DNA of 64,000 nt, taken from assembly GCA_028015205.1 (NCBI GenBank), contig CM051519.1, forward strand, positions 45,302,979-45,366,978. The letters run 5' to 3'. Within the stretch, counting starts at the first letter, position 1. Each line of letters opens with the position of its first letter. The translations under genes were made by a program, and so were the position numbers. This DNA comes from Mytilisepta virgata. Lineage: Eukaryota; Mollusca; Bivalvia; Mytilida; Mytilidae. Shown here piece after piece: positions 21,870-35,150 of the stretch. The notes below the pieces were generated by a model that had not been told where the DNA came from, made no database searches, and saw nothing but the letters and a program-made list of their open reading frames with translations.

Positions 21870-24800
21870 CTGTTGTGTATATAGTTAAAGTTAATTATTT
21901 ATTTTATACTTCTCTATTGTTTAATTTATTAATATGCATCTTCCATGTTTTTATTTTTTTTCCCGTTTATTTTTTTTCATTTTTTCTCTCCCAGAAAAAA
22001 TTTATCTAAAATGTTTAATTCGCACTGAAATATTTTATAGAGTCAGTTCAAAATTCAATTTAAAAAAATGAACCTAGAAGTAGAATCACGTCCACAGCGT
22101 TGTGTCTGGTAACATATTCTGTTATGAATATTGTGGAGAGTTCTACATTGTTCCGGATTCGTTCTGAAATAAGTCCTTACATATTAATGGAGATGTTGAA
22201 CTATATCTTAGTCCAATAAAGACTGAAATCAATTTAATAAATATTGAAACAGTTGCCATTTATCTTTAAATAGTTAAGATAATGAATTAAAGTGATTATA
22301 TTCCCCTTATTTCCATGTGAAATATAGTATTTGCGTAAACCAGACTTCGTGTCCAACATGACAACGAGCGACAATGTTTGTCAATCTTCCAAAATACAAA
22401 TAAAAAACCAATATTTGATATATATTTTTATTAAAATGGCGGAAATAATAATGGCATAAAACAATCAAAGTACTGAAGTACTGAACATCAGAGGACCTCA
22501 AGTTATGTTGGATTATTGATAAATGACAGGTGTTTATACAGTACCTGCCAGACAGATGTTCACCTTACAATATAGTACACATAATATAATTTGCTATCAT
22601 ATCTGAGATACTGTCTTATAGTAAGAAACTTATCTTTGTGAATTATCCATGAAATGTTGACGTGGTCACATGAGAACTGCTAGATTGGCATTATGACCGT
22701 ATAGTTGCACACTTGCAAAAATCTTTAGCTTATTACTTATGACAGAGAATCAACATAGCAAATATTTTTTTGACTAGTCACTGAATTATGAGAAAGAGGT
22801 CAAGACAATCATATTAAAACAGATAAATTGTAATATTTGGGTGAAAGATACCACATGAACAGTAAACTCATATATCGATAATATTATGTCTAAAACTGAA
22901 AAAGACAAATAAGAGTACACTAGAAACAACATAGAAAACTAAAGCCTGAGCAACTTAACCCCACCAATAGTTGGGGTGATCTCAAGTGCTCTGGATGGGT
23001 AGTAGCAATGAGATGATTTTGCACCATACATATAGATCACAACTACAATATGAATGCGTCGGTCCTTAGAGGCCTGTAAAACAGGGCTTGTAATTCGTTT
23101 GTGTATATCTTTTAATTTTCTATTTGTACATTGATGTGGCCATTAGTTTTCTGATTTATATTGTTTAATATTTGTCATTTCATGGCTATTTCTAACTGAT
23201 TTTAGTATAGTTTTTTTCTGATTGTAAAGATGTTGTATGGTTAGCTTTATTTCTTTTTCATCATTTTGTTTCTGTGTCTGATTACCAATCATACCTCCCT
23301 TTTCGTTTCTTTCTTTAATAATGACAACAGTTTGGTTTCAATTTTCATTTATATATGTAACAATATAAAACAGTATATATATAATCTCATATTACATCAT
23401 TAATATTGGTCATTGTTGGAATGTATTCATCTTTAACAATGTACTGTAAAAGTGATATTTTCTAACAGGTACTTAGTATTATGGTTATTGTGATATCACT
23501 TATTCAAAGGACACAGTTCATTTATAGCCCAAAACGGTCTAAAATATAAATCTTACAATTAAACTCCAAATAGTTCACAATTTGGTTCGTAAATTGGTCG
23601 ATTTCAAATGTATATTAACGCTCAATAAATCAGTTCTTATATTAAATAGTAAATTACATTCTCCAAATTAGGCCCATTTTGTCCAAATATAATGATTTGG
23701 TGCAATTTTCAGACATGAAAGCTTTAGGAAAATTTGGCCACCATCTACAATCCAAAATATTTTGTAACCAAAAGACTCAAAACTGTTTGATAAAGAATTC
23801 ATCAAAATAAAAACTTTTCGGAATTGTATGGCGGCCATGGTTAATTATGCAAAAACATTGCAGACAAAATTGACCAAAAATACAAATAATGTATAATTAT
23901 GGGGTCATAACTTCAAGATATTTAATAGTAGGTGCCAAAATAGTATATTTTAGTCTTAATAGAATTATCACAAGTATTTCTATTTGAAATTTGTAATCGC
24001 TTGACCAATTTAGGGCCATTCTAACCCTTCGTGAACCTCTCTTTTCCTATAATATGTAGTAAATTTCTATTTGATATTCCTTAAAATATTCACATGTACC
24101 AAAATACATTTTTTTATATTACATTTAACGAGAAACATTTTACATGATCCCATATATCTGTTTTAATCCAGTTATATATATGCTAAGCATACAGTTATAA
24201 TGACTTTCAAATTAGGACTATATTATATGAACAGAATTGAGCATTTTATTATTTATTTAGCATATCTGTTATGTTTTCAAATCATTTATCTGTATGCTGA
24301 GCTAGCATTTGTATAGTCTCTTAATATTCTAAAATGGATTAAAAGGATCACATGTGTTACACTCAAACTTTGGATTGACCATTAGATAACTTTAAAAAAT
24401 GTCATAACTGGTATATATAAACATTTGGATTTATTATTGTATTATCCATTGAATTCATGCTATTTCCATTTAATACAGTTCAATAGACTATCTATACCTA
24501 TTATTAATAGTAAAAAATGCAAAAAACTATAAATATATACATGGACTAACATATATACATTATTCATAAAAATTAATCATTTATCAAACTTCAAAAAGTT
24601 CATCACATCGCATAGAATATACATGTAGTTGTACATAACTCTAAACTATATATAACAGTAAATAATTTGTGAATGTATCAGTGGTACTTGCTTGCATATT
24701 AGTTACTATGGGACACGTCTCTAGCATAGTGAAAGAATCACCATTCAATTTTGCGTTTGATTAATTTTTTTTGTGGGAATGAGCACTTTAAAATAAATAG

Positions 24801-27258
24801 TGTTTTGTTTAACATTTGTCTGCGGCAAATAAGAGTTCGTATTATTATTAAGATAGTAAAAATATTTCCACATATAAATGGAAATATAACTATAATGATA
24901 AGAGGGACACAATCCAAATTTTAAATTTATCTGGGGTTTTTTTTTGGTGATAATAAACATTGTTTATATATTTAATAACATTCAGTTGAGCCATATTAAT
25001 ATTATAAAACGGAAATCACTTTCATGATGAACAGAAATTTACATACAGACAGACAACGGTAACATTGACTGCCCCATCGGCTTAGCAAAAAGGGCATTAA
25101 CATTGTAATGACTAGTATAGATGCATTGGGAATGAGAGCATTATTCATGCATTGACAATCTTGTCTACATATATATATCCAAACAGTAGTTCATAGCACA
25201 CAGTTTTAGTTCAAAAATCTATATATATATTTATATATATTCATCCGCAACAGCAATTTTTCGGTACGTCATTGATATTAAGATTGTTTGATTAATATAC
25301 TAATATTTCTAACGACAAAACATTTTCATATTATTAATTTGGATTAAAAAAAAAATCTGAGTATTCATTGAAAACATGAATTTAAAAGAAGCGATAAGGA
25401 ATTTTATTTTGCACTATATAATGTCCGCGGGTCTATAATTTTTATAGGTCGGTTATCATTCCAAAACTAATTTAAATATATGCAAATAAGCGGGAAATTT
25501 AGGCGATGGCAATACACCCGAGGCCCTGACGGTCGTCTGATGTAAAAAATGACGGAGAAGTATACAACTTGCATGGCTTAATTAACATTTAATACCATAC
25601 ATTCAACCGGGTTGTTGACATATCGATGCAGGATAGTAAAACAATTCAGGTTCCCTTTGATATAAAATTACATTTTGATTTCGCCAATCTTAGCTCCCAA
25701 TTCGAGAAGAATATCTCATGTGTCTGGAGAAAACGAATTTTCAACTCGATCGGTGTTTTCGTTGCTCGATCCTTGACTGCTGGTCAAAAAGTGAAGTGAT
25801 ATAAGGGCCGCTCCATGATGTAGACAACCATACTGAAATTATAAAAACGGCTGTCGTTGTCATGGGAATCAGTTGAAAACAGTCTATGGTGAATTTAGAT
25901 TCTCATCCCCACCAGCCATACTTTTATCGAAAGACACTATCACTTACATGTAAATGTCAGAAAATGAAAAATATACTAAATTCAAATTTGATTACTCCCC
26001 CCCAAAAAAGAAACAATTTCATGAAGAAATCAGTTAGTTATAAAATCACATTTTTACCATATATAGTTTTTAGTATGCGTACATGTTTTATATGTATAGT
26101 TTCTACAGTAATTCCTTAATATGTACAAAACTGAAGAACACACAGTCTTGCTAAAGCAATTAATTTCTTCTGATTCTCCTTTGAACTATGATCATGCACC
26201 ATTTTGCTTTGTAATGCCATAGCCAGCACATACCAGATAAGATATAATGTTTATTAACCAATTACCGGGCCCTCTAAGGGCCAATAAGTAACAGAGTAAC
26301 AAAAAAACATTCAAGAGGGAAAAAGTTACTAGATTGACAGAAAAAAATCATTATAAATAAATAAATAAATAAACCATGATCATCTTAAATATAAAGACTC
26401 AGAGCATATTAACATGTAAAAATTTGCCAACAGAGTTTAATATATCAGGATCTTAATTCACACTATTTCTTTTTTTTTTTTTTTTTTTGTAACGGTCGAC
26501 CTATTTCTATCAAAGTCTATGTGAAGAGAAGAAACTTACAGAATGCTTTTCCATATTCAAATTTCCTCCGCAAACATTTTTCTTACGTAAAATTACTTTT
26601 TAAGAAAATATAAGTTGTATGAAGGTTACCATCTTTAAAATTATCGCAAGATTGTTTCCAATCATTGAGATATTTCTTATCTATATGTTTTTTAACGACT
26701 TAGTAAATCGGTAATATCTTTGATTCATAGAACTAGTATCAGTTTTAAATGCTTGAAGTAATTTTTCAACTGATGAATAGCACCCCCCCCCCCCTACCTT
26801 TTCCCCTAGCGGTATATTAGGCCCTTCGACCCTCCGCTGTTTGCATCGTAAGGAAATACCAAATACGTTTTATTTTCCAAATTATAGGGCCCATATAGAG
26901 CATAACACAAACAGTAGAATAACAAAACAGAAAGCCCGTTTAATTAAACTGTTGTTGTCTCTTTGACACATTCCCCGTTTCCATTCTCTATTCTATTATT
27001 CGATAGTGAAAATTCTAAAGAAACTTATTTAACAAGTGTAAAAAAAATAAAATTAAAAAAAATATATTTAACACCCCCCTCCAAAAAATACATTTAGATA
27101 TCTCGAATGTTAAAAAAAATACCTATATTAATCTAGATCTTTATGTTACTTTATATCTTTTGTACATAATCTCTTTGATAAATTAAACGATAATAAGAAC
27201 ACTTGTGGTTTGCTGATAAAAAGTTATCTCATTATGAACCCCCCTTACATTATTTACA
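21870..27258. other. Long AT-rich intergenic region
   Basis: About 5.4 kb with no exon, RNA gene or clear transposon body recognised. Minor features are TATA-rich tracts (for example 25170-25245), a T19-like tract near 26469-26489 and a poly-C tract near 26783. At 26940-26999 there is a repeat tail shared with 38280-38335. Confidence 0.45.
26940..26999 (+). repeat. Dispersed repeat tail
   Basis: TTGTTGTCTCTTTGACACATTC followed shortly by TTTCCATTCTCTATTCTA also occurs at 38285-38335. This looks like the shared 3' tail of a dispersed retroelement. Confidence 0.6.
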
Positions 27259-27281
27259 TAGCTCACGCTTGTCCCCGTTTG

Positions 27282-27440
27282 ATTGGACGTAAATTCATTT
27301 CGCTTAAAATCGTAAATGTTCGGAATAGTCCGAGTAAGCATCCGTAATTAGCCGGGCGCGTGGTAGTTTTTCATTGGTCCACCGAATTATCTTCTTGTCC
27401 AATGAGAGTGTTCCATCTGGACTATCACGTGGGACCGGCA
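27282..27440 (+). promoter_or_regulatory. Calreticulin proximal promoter with CCAAT boxes and E-box
   Basis: The 220 bp before the calreticulin ATG are less AT-rich than the surroundings and hold three CCAAT boxes: ATTGG at 27282-27286 and 27373-27377, and CCAAT at 27399-27403. A CACGTG palindrome sits at 27426-27431. No clear TATA box is seen, so the start of transcription, probably between 27430 and 27490, cannot be fixed. Clustered CCAAT boxes bound by NF-Y are the norm for ER-chaperone promoters. Confidence 0.65.
27359..27377 (-). promoter_or_regulatory. Exact ER-stress response element (ERSE)
   Basis: CGTGG (27359-27363), nine bases, then ATTGG (27373-27377) is the exact inverse of the consensus CCAAT-N9-CCACG. 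In vertebrates this is bound by NF-Y and ATF6 to induce ER chaperone genes including calreticulin. The same ATTGG is followed by T and CCACC, one base short of the ERSE-II form ATTGG-N-CCACG. It lies about 125 bp before the ATG. Confidence 0.85.
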
Positions 27441-27501
27441 CCAACTTCATAGGAATACAAACATCGACACAGGCAAGAACAGTGACAGTTTTCGAAAAAT
27501 A

Positions 27502-30500
27502 ATGAAACTTTTAGTGGTGCTCGTCGCCGTATTTGGCGTCGTACTCTCAGATCCAACTGTTTATTTTCAAGAGGGCTTCACAAGTGGTGAGTTTTCAGTA
27601 TCTTTTCGTAAGAATATTACATGCCTGACATGGCTCGAGTTGACATATGATACAGTGAGACACTGAAGATTGTTAAAACTATTGCTTCTGGCTTTGCATG
27701 TTATTCGGTGTTATGTAAGGAAATATTAGGCACGTTTTGCAAAATGTTTACCTTACTTCAGAGAAATCCAATAGAAAGGCTAGTAAAATTATTAACTGAA
27801 CAGTTTCATCTTGACCTGATCTTGCTGATGTTCTAAACTAATGAATGTAAATTGTAATGTCACTAATGTCATGTCCTACTTGAAATATCCAGAGGCAGAG
27901 GTTCTGTTCATACAAGTGTGTATAAGGATAGCTGACCACATACTGGACACAACCTCGGTCTACTACTTAAGGAAGTTGATAGAGAAATAACACAGTTTAC
28001 ATGTAGCTAATATCATCAGTCAGCCAGAAGTTCATATGGTCATTGCATGGGTATATGAAAATAACTAGTTTAAATGTGATTTTTTTTACTCTAATGTAGT
28101 CACACCCTGTATACAGTTCTGCGAATCGCATGTAGGATATATCCATTTTTCCATTACAAACTGAAATGAAAATGGGAGAAATCCTTGGATTTCATTTATC
28201 TTTATTTGAAATGCATGTTTATACCTCTAGGGGTTGATAGCAGATAAAATGAACATAATAAACAAAGTAGAATAAAGTCACATCAATATAGCATACACAA
28301 ACTTGTACAAAATCTACGCAGTTGTAGAGTCTACTTTCATAAGTTTGAGAGACTTTTTTTTATAAATGGAGCTGAAACTGCATAAGATCATTATGAGAAA
28401 GTATTCTTTTCAGTTTCTCAGATGTTGATGAGTTATTTATATCTGGTAATTTGGTTAAAACATTATTAAAGAATTCTTGCAAATGTTCTAATGGTAAACA
28501 TGGATATTGCTTATCACGGATCCAGATTGATCCGCTGTATGCAGGGTTGGTATTGTTGAATTTAGCTTCACAAAAATTATTTCTCTTTGCAGCTGATTGG
28601 AAAGACAGATGGGTTGATTCCACATATAAAGGAGCAGATCAAGGAAAATTGGAATGGACAGCAGGAAAATTCTATGGCGATTCAGACCTTGATAAAGGTA
28701 TATTCTAAAATTACAGATTCCCTGTGTATCTTGGTAACAGGGTATAAAGAAATATCCATATGAGAGTAATGTACGACCTTTATAAAATGATTAATTGTAC
28801 AAAATTATAATAATAAAAAATTTTTCAGTTCATTGAAATATGTAAAATTCTTCAAAATGTCTTGAGCATTCATTGTGTATCAAATATAGAAATGAAAAAT
28901 AAATTTGAATTGCATTTAGAAAATTTTCATGTATTAAAGTATACAATTCAGATTCACATATTGTAATAAAGAATAATCCTATGTGCTATACTAAACTTCA
29001 TGTAAAATGATTAAACTTTCAGGAATCCAAACATCACAGGATGCCAAATTTTATGGAATATCATCTAAGCTTGACAAACCATTCAGCAATGAAGGGAAGA
29101 CATTGGTTCTTCAGTTTACTGTGAAACACGAACAGAACATAGACTGTGGAGGTGGTTACATAAAATTGTATCCAAGTGACATTGACCAGAAAAATCTCCA
29201 TGGAGACTCACCTTATCTTATTATGTTTGGTATGTTACCTTATATTAAGATTTAGGAAATTGAGAATTTAAATTTGTACAATTTTTTTAATTACCAATTT
29301 CAATATCTTTTAATAGCAACCTTTTTTCTAAATTGATAATTGGAAAAAATGTTAAAAGAAAGTCATCTGAGGAAAAATTTTTATTGATGGGGAAACAACA
29401 GATGCATATATTCAGTTTTTACATGGATGTTACTTTTTTTTCTGTTTGCAGGACCAGATATATGTGGACCAGGAACCAAAAAAGTTCATGTTATTTTCAG
29501 CTACAAAGGAAAGAATCTATTAACCAAAAAAGAAATTAGATGCAAGGTATGTTGTTTGCATTTAATCCATTTTTGATTCAGTTTTTTTTATTAGACTAAC
29601 TGTCTCTTTGGCATTTATAGGCCTATTCAACTAAATAGATCATCATCCACACTGTCTAAAAAAATTGGGCAGTTGGAGCTGTTATATTTTTTATTACATG
29701 ATCACATTCTGTTATCAACTTGTGTATACATAGGGGATTTGTTTTCAGACTGTATTATAGTATCTACATGTGCATATTAAAAACTGTTTATTAAAACTAT
29801 TGAAGACATTTAATCTCAAGTATTTTATATTTTAAATTGGCAGGATGATGTTTTCACTCACTTGTACACACTTATTGTGAGACCAGACAACACCTATGAA
29901 GTAAAAATTGATAATGAGAAAGCAGAAAGTGGAACTTTGGAGGATGACTGGGACTTCTTACCACCAAAAAAAATCAAGGTAATATTTGTGTGTAAACTTG
30001 GTAGTTAGCATTATTCGTATACAAATACATAGTTGATTTGTCATTAAGTTAGAGATGAAATGTTTCTGGAAAAATATTTTTGAAAAAGTCCAAGATATCT
30101 CCCAAAAAATGTTAAGAGTTGGAACTTAAACTAAGGTTAGGTAAGGGGAATTGATACCATTTTCTTTTGTTTGATCTTAGCGTTCAACATTAATCAAGTC
30201 CAAATGACTTTGAAAATTTGTTTGCTAATTTGGATATATATGTATATATATTTTTATTTTCTCTGACAGGATCCAGAAGCCAAGAAACCAGACGACTGGG
30301 ATGAGAATGAGAAAATTGATGATCCTGAAGACAAAAAACCAGAAGATTGGGACAAGCCAGAACATATCCCAGACCCAGATGCTAAAAAACCTGACGATTG
30401 GGATGATGATATGGATGGCGAATGGGAACCACCACAAATTGATAACCCAGAATACAAAGTAGGTCTTCGATTTGTTTATTTGGTACAAATTGATTTAAAC

Positions 30501-32693
30501 GTTAAAAGTGTGACTTATTAGTAACAGGTGATTCAGATTTTTCATTTTCACACTATTTATACTTTTCCTACTTAGTTCTCAAGTCTTCTGTGATAGCCAT
30601 CATTAAAGGTTAAAGATATAAATGGTATCAAGTTATCCCACTACTGGATAATAAACATATTGTATCATTTTTTGCACGGTGAATGTTTGTTACAAAATTA
30701 GTTAATAAGCATGTGGCGCTGTTAATATTCTGACGGAAAATATTTAAAAATTTTAATATTATATTTGTGTATAACTTTTGATTTGTCTGTCTATAGGGAG
30801 AATGGAAACCAAAACAGATAGATAATCCAAATTATAAAGGAAAATGGGTTCATCCAGAAATAGATAATCCAGAATATGTAGAAGATAAAAAATTATATAA
30901 ATATGATGATATTGGTGCTGTAGGATTTGATTTATGGCAGGTAAGAACATGTGTTAATTTCAGTTTATGGTGAATTTCATGTAAAGTGAATTTGATATAA
31001 ACATAAATTTTCATTTAATGAAATGAAAAAAAATTGTTGCTGAGTATATAGTCTAATAACCATATTCCTTCATGTTCTCATAATTTTTGAAGATTTGTCT
31101 ATGTAATACACAAAATGCATGTATGGTTTTATTCTGTTTAGTAGTCTTTTTGGCAATCTAGTTTTGTTCCTTGTTTTATTTTTTAGTATGCAAAGTTATT
31201 TCAACCCTCAATTGACTAAAGTTGGATATTAAGGTTGAAGTTGATTGATTTATTTGCTTCAGGTTTTATGTTTTCACCACATTAGGCTATTTTGTGGTGG
31301 CCAGTCTTTATTGGTGGAGGAAGTACTTGGAGAGAACCACTGACTTTCACTAGGAAAATTGGCAATCCTTGTCAATTAGGATCGGAGTCGAACTCACAAC
31401 CTCTGTGTTGACAGGCTAGTGATCATTAGTAGAAATGACGAACTACCTAGGCCACCGGGGCCCTATGTTGAAGTTGAGTCGCTAAATATTAAAGTAACTT
31501 GTTCTAGTGTTAATGAAATATTTATATCAACATTTTTGTGATTTCAGGTAAAATCAGGAACCATTTTTGATAATATATTGGTAACTGATGATGAAAAATA
31601 TGCTGAACAGCAAGGTAAAGAATTGTGGGAAGTAACTAAAGATGCAGAAAAGAAAATGAAAGATAAACAAGATGAAGAAGAAAGAAAAGTTAGAGAGGAG
31701 GAAGAAAAGAAAAAAAAAGAGGAGGAAGGTAAAAAAAACCTACATAAAATTATTCAAGCTGGTGAATTTTCAAACCCTACATTTCTGATATGTTTCATCA
31801 CTCTGAATGTTGCAGTGGGAAAGCAAACTTTGGTTCCAAAGTGTATCATTACAATAAAAAAAATTTACACTGAAACAAGTTTATTGTAGGATTTAATTTT
31901 TATAAATCCTAAATCTAAATTTAACGGTGTTGGTGAGTTCTACAATTGAACAGATCCTAAGAATTTTGGAGAGTCCAGACTTATTTTGATGAGTCTTGCA
32001 TTCACCTGAGTTAAGATACCAAAAACCCTGGTAAAATAGATTGAACTGTTGTCCTTGTCAATTTTTATTATATTATAATACAATATGTTGTGTTTAAAAT
32101 AGAACTTGAATTGGTTACTATTCTGTAGTATTTGTTGGCGATGTAATTTATTTTATTTGGTGGTGTATATTATCATTTGATTTATCATGTAGAATTTGGA
32201 TTGACACAAGATTTTTTTTTGTAGATAAAAATAAGAAAGATGATGGTGAAGATGAGGATGAGGAAGAAGAGGAGGAAGGTGATGATGCTGGAGAAGATAA
32301 GGTAAATAGATGATAGAAGAGGTCCACAAATCCTTTCTAGTGGTTTAAATCAAATACACTGTTAAACATACCACCTCTTTCAGTCAAATGAGAGTATAAT
32401 GTACCTGTATTTATAAATCCAAATGAAAGTTGATGAAAATGAAAGAAAGACAATTTGCCTATCTGGTAATTTCATTTTACATAAACATGATAAATGATAT
32501 ATATGGTTTAAATTTTTCATTTTTTACATATTAAGTTCAAATGTTCATTCACGAAATCAAAGTATTTAAATAAAATAAAATAGTAAAAAAAGGAAAAAAG
32601 CTCAATAATAGTAAAAATGGTTCTAATGATTATTTTGAAGTTAAATGTCATTTTGTTTATTTTCAGGATGAACATGATCATGATGAGTTATAA
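27502..32693 (+). CDS. CALR: Calreticulin, complete, ten exons, 414 aa
   Basis: Calreticulin is the soluble ER lectin chaperone and Ca2+ store. Coding exons: 27502-27586, 28593-28697, 29023-29229, 29452-29546, 29844-29978, 30270-30458, 30797-30940, 31548-31728, 32225-32301 and 32667-32693. They sum to 1245 nt, all with GT..AG junctions and matching phases. Residues 1-16 are a signal peptide ([16 protein letters not shown]). Cysteines fall at 105, 137 and 163 as in vertebrates (105-137 is the known disulfide). The glucan-binding residues Y109, K111, Y128, D135, D317 and W319 are all kept. The P-domain (about 205-305) has three DPxxKKPxDWD and three GxW..P.IDNPxY repeats, split over exons 6-7. 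The tail is acidic and low-affinity Ca2+-binding, and the protein ends HDEL, the ER-retrieval form usual in molluscs. The start is the first ATG, in AATAATG context. Antisense frames over exons 2 and 6 are shadows. Intron 7 holds a SINE. Confidence 0.98.
31262..31463 (-). mobile_element. tRNA-derived SINE in calreticulin intron 7
   Basis: This is the same family as 19090-19370. On the minus strand it begins GGCCCCGGTGGCCTAGG, shows the B box GGTTGTGAGTTCGA, and continues into the body with GGCAATCCTTGTCAATT (inverse) and the ATTGG..GGCCAGTC region. It is antisense to calreticulin and sits between exons 7 and 8, so it does not touch the coding sequence. Confidence 0.7.
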
Positions 32694-33218
32694 GACGGAA
32701 GATTTTTAGGACGCTCTTTTTTAGGAATCATCTCCAGTTTTTTTATGGCATTTTTTGACATTTTATAAAATGTGATCAAGTTTCATAAAAGTCAGGACAT
32801 AAAAAAGATCAAGATGGAAAATCTGCAATGTGTTTACATAAATCAATCATCAATTCATTTTCTATCGGTTTTAAGAGTTGTTCATATGCAAGTGGATGTT
32901 TGACGTATGAGTGATAGTATAAATGTCGAGGTGACGAATATTTGTTTTGAGAGTATATTGTTAATTTTTATTAAAGGTGTATGCTTGTGAAGCTAAGGTA
33001 CATGTATGTTACAGCTGTTTTCAACCAGAGTATACAGTTTATTGATTCATAATAGATTTAATAGTAGATGCGAGGTTTATTTATTTCTTTATATTTGGAA
33101 ATTTAACAATTTTTTAATCATATTTCATATTGTGTATTGATGTGTTATTGCATTTTGTTAAAGATATAAATTGAGTATTCTGGTTGATTTATATACAAGT
33201 GTTTTACAAAGCCAAAGT

Positions 33219-33224
33219 AATAAA
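33219..33224 (+). promoter_or_regulatory. Calreticulin poly(A) signal
   Basis: AATAAA 526 bp after the stop codon, followed within 30 bp by a T-rich stretch. It implies a 3' UTR of about 550 bp. Confidence 0.75.
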
Positions 33225-33326
33225 ACACTTTTTGTCTACATTATTGTTATTTTCTTAAGACCTTTTCCCAGCCATTGAATAGTGTTTTAGTCCAGTGCAA
33301 ATAAGTTATTATTATAGACACATTTT

Positions 33327-33363
33327 TGTCGAGCCTGCGACTTTAGTCGCAGAAAGCTCGACA
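33327..33363. repeat. Isolated terminal hairpin
   Basis: TGTCGAGC ... GCTCGACA with inner CTGCGACT/AGTCGCAG forms a 37-nt hairpin. The same kind of terminus recurs at 33590-33625. It lies about 100 bp past the calreticulin poly(A) signal and may be the end of a decayed element. Confidence 0.7.
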
Positions 33364-33589
33364 TAGGGATAGTGATCTGATAGCATTTACTTTCATTAGA
33401 AATGCACGACAGGTGAGACATTTTTGTGTGTCCACTCTTGTACTTGTACTGATCATGAAATTGTAGAATTTTTAATCTGGGAGTTTTGTTCACATACATT
33501 TCAGGTTATTGGCCTTTAGAATTTTACTAACCAGAAAAATAGTCCATGGAGGTTATGTTAGTTGTCTGGCCAAAACAAAATACCTTCAT

Positions 33590-34195
33590 TGTCGAGCCTT
33601 CGACTTTTGTCGAAAAAGCGAGACATAGCGATCCTACATTCCGTCGTCGTCGGCGGCGGCGTCCACAAATATTCACCCTGTGGTTAAAGTTTTTGAAATT
33701 TTAATAACTTTCTTAAACTATCCTGGATTTCTACCAAACTTGGACAGAGGCTTGTTTATGATCATAAGATAGTATCCAGAAGGAAATTTTGTAAAAAAAA
33801 AATTCCAGTTTTTCCGTATTTTACATATAAATGGACTTAGTTTTTCTGCCAGGAAACATTACATTCACTCTGTGGTTAAAGTTTTTAAAATTTTAATAAC
33901 TTTCTTAAAATATCCTGGATTTGTACCAAACTTGGACAGAAGCTTGTTTATGATCATAAGATAGTATCCAGAAGTAAATTTTGTAAAATAAAAATTCCAG
34001 TTTTTCTGTATATTACTTATAAATGGACTTAGTTTTTCTGCCAGGAAACATTACATTCATTCTGTGGTTAAAGTTTTCAAAATTTTAATAACTTTCTTAA
34101 ACTATCCAGGAATTTTACTATTATGTGCATTCACCTATCACACTGAAAATATAGACATCAAAAGTAGGCGAGACACTGGGTTCCGCGGAACCCTT
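33590..34195 (-). mobile_element. Hairpin-ended tandem-repeat element with CGTCGT/CGG tract
   Basis: The terminal hairpin at 33590-33625 (TGTCGAG ... GCGAGACA, inner TTCGACTTTTGTCGAA) is followed by CATTCCGTCGTCGTCGGCGGCGGCG (33640-33662). Then come 2.3 copies of a 192-bp tandem repeat (TTAAAGTTTT at 33684, 33876 and 34068). The right side ends near a second GGCGAGACA and a GGGTTCCGCGGAACCC palindrome (about 34171-34192). It is non-coding, in the opposite orientation to the element at 7436-8931, with which it shares the GCGAGACA terminus. Confidence 0.65.
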
Positions 34196-34329
34196 ACGAA
34201 TTTTTTTATGTAGAATTTTCCTTTGAAGTCTTATTCATGTTTCACTTTATTAAGTGAAGCATGCAGTTTGAGAACTCGTATTAGGCGCATCTAACCAAAG
34301 GCAACTTCACTAGCCAAGGGTTACGGTTT

Positions 34330-35150
34330 GTTTGTCACTCTCAACCCTTGGCAGGTTCAGCTGGAACTACACAAGAATCCGTTTTAACAAAGTTATATTG
34401 CTGGGTCAGCTAATTGGTCTACAAAACCTTTTTCAAAAGATTTTAACATTCATATTGACATGTATTAAAGAGGGGCTTCATAATTACTGTGAAACACCAT
34501 TGGCGTCAATCAGATGTGGATTGCAGTCTCATTTTTCAACAAACATTCGGCATTCCAATGGGAGTCTACTGTGCTCCTTTCTTCGCCGGTCTGTTTCTGT
34601 ACTCATATGAAGCGGACTTCATTCAAGGGCTACTACGTGAAAACAAAAGGAAACTAGTCCCTTTAATTTCACTTTTCGTTATACAGATGATGTGTTGTCG
34701 TTAAAGAATGACAAATTCCAAGACTCTACATCTCGTCTACCCCAGTGAGCTTGAAATTAAGGATACTACAGATACACAAAAGTCCGCTTCATATTTGGAT
34801 TTGTTTCTTGAAATAGACAATGAGGGACATTTGAAGACAAAACTTTATGACAAACGCGATGACTTCAACTTTCCTATATTTAACTTTCCCTTATAGAGTA
34901 ACAATATACCAGCATCGCCTGCATATGGCGTCTACGTTTCTCAGCTTGTCCGAGTTTCAAGGGCATGCGTGAGCTACCCTGACTTTCGACAAAGAGGATA
35001 ACTACTGTCACCAAGGCTTCTTAACCAGGGTTTTATCAGGGAAAAGTTGATGTCATCACTTAGGAAATTTCCGGTAGTCATCACGAATTGATTGAACCGT
35101 TACAGTGTTCCATTATCTAAGATGTTGTTGGACCTGTTCCCACTATCGTA
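34330..35150 (+). pseudogene. Penelope-like reverse transcriptase, frameshifted
   Basis: Three frames carry successive parts of one reverse transcriptase. The first, about 34480-34640, has FGIPMG (34546-34563), a CAP box and LFLYSYEADF. The next, about 34650-34740, has the catalytic RYTDDVLSL (34677-34703). The third, 34745-34896, has SELEIKDTTDT and SASYLDLFLEID. Decayed downstream sequence runs to about 35150. The GIPMG-x-CAP pattern with a YxDD box is that of Penelope-like elements common in molluscs. At least two frame changes and several stops make this copy dead. The assignment to Penelope rather than another retroelement class is by motif memory. Confidence 0.65.

Noticed and set aside
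28360..28623. Minus-strand 87-codon frame across calreticulin exon 2 and intron 1
   Set aside because: It overlaps a confirmed sense exon, has no recognisable domain and no splice partners.
30225..30488. Minus-strand open frames of 67 and 87 codons over calreticulin exon 6
   Set aside because: They are antisense shadows of the DPxxKKPxDWD repeat codons; they have no splice or start context, and the Ser/Gly- or Phe/Trp-rich products come from the repeat.
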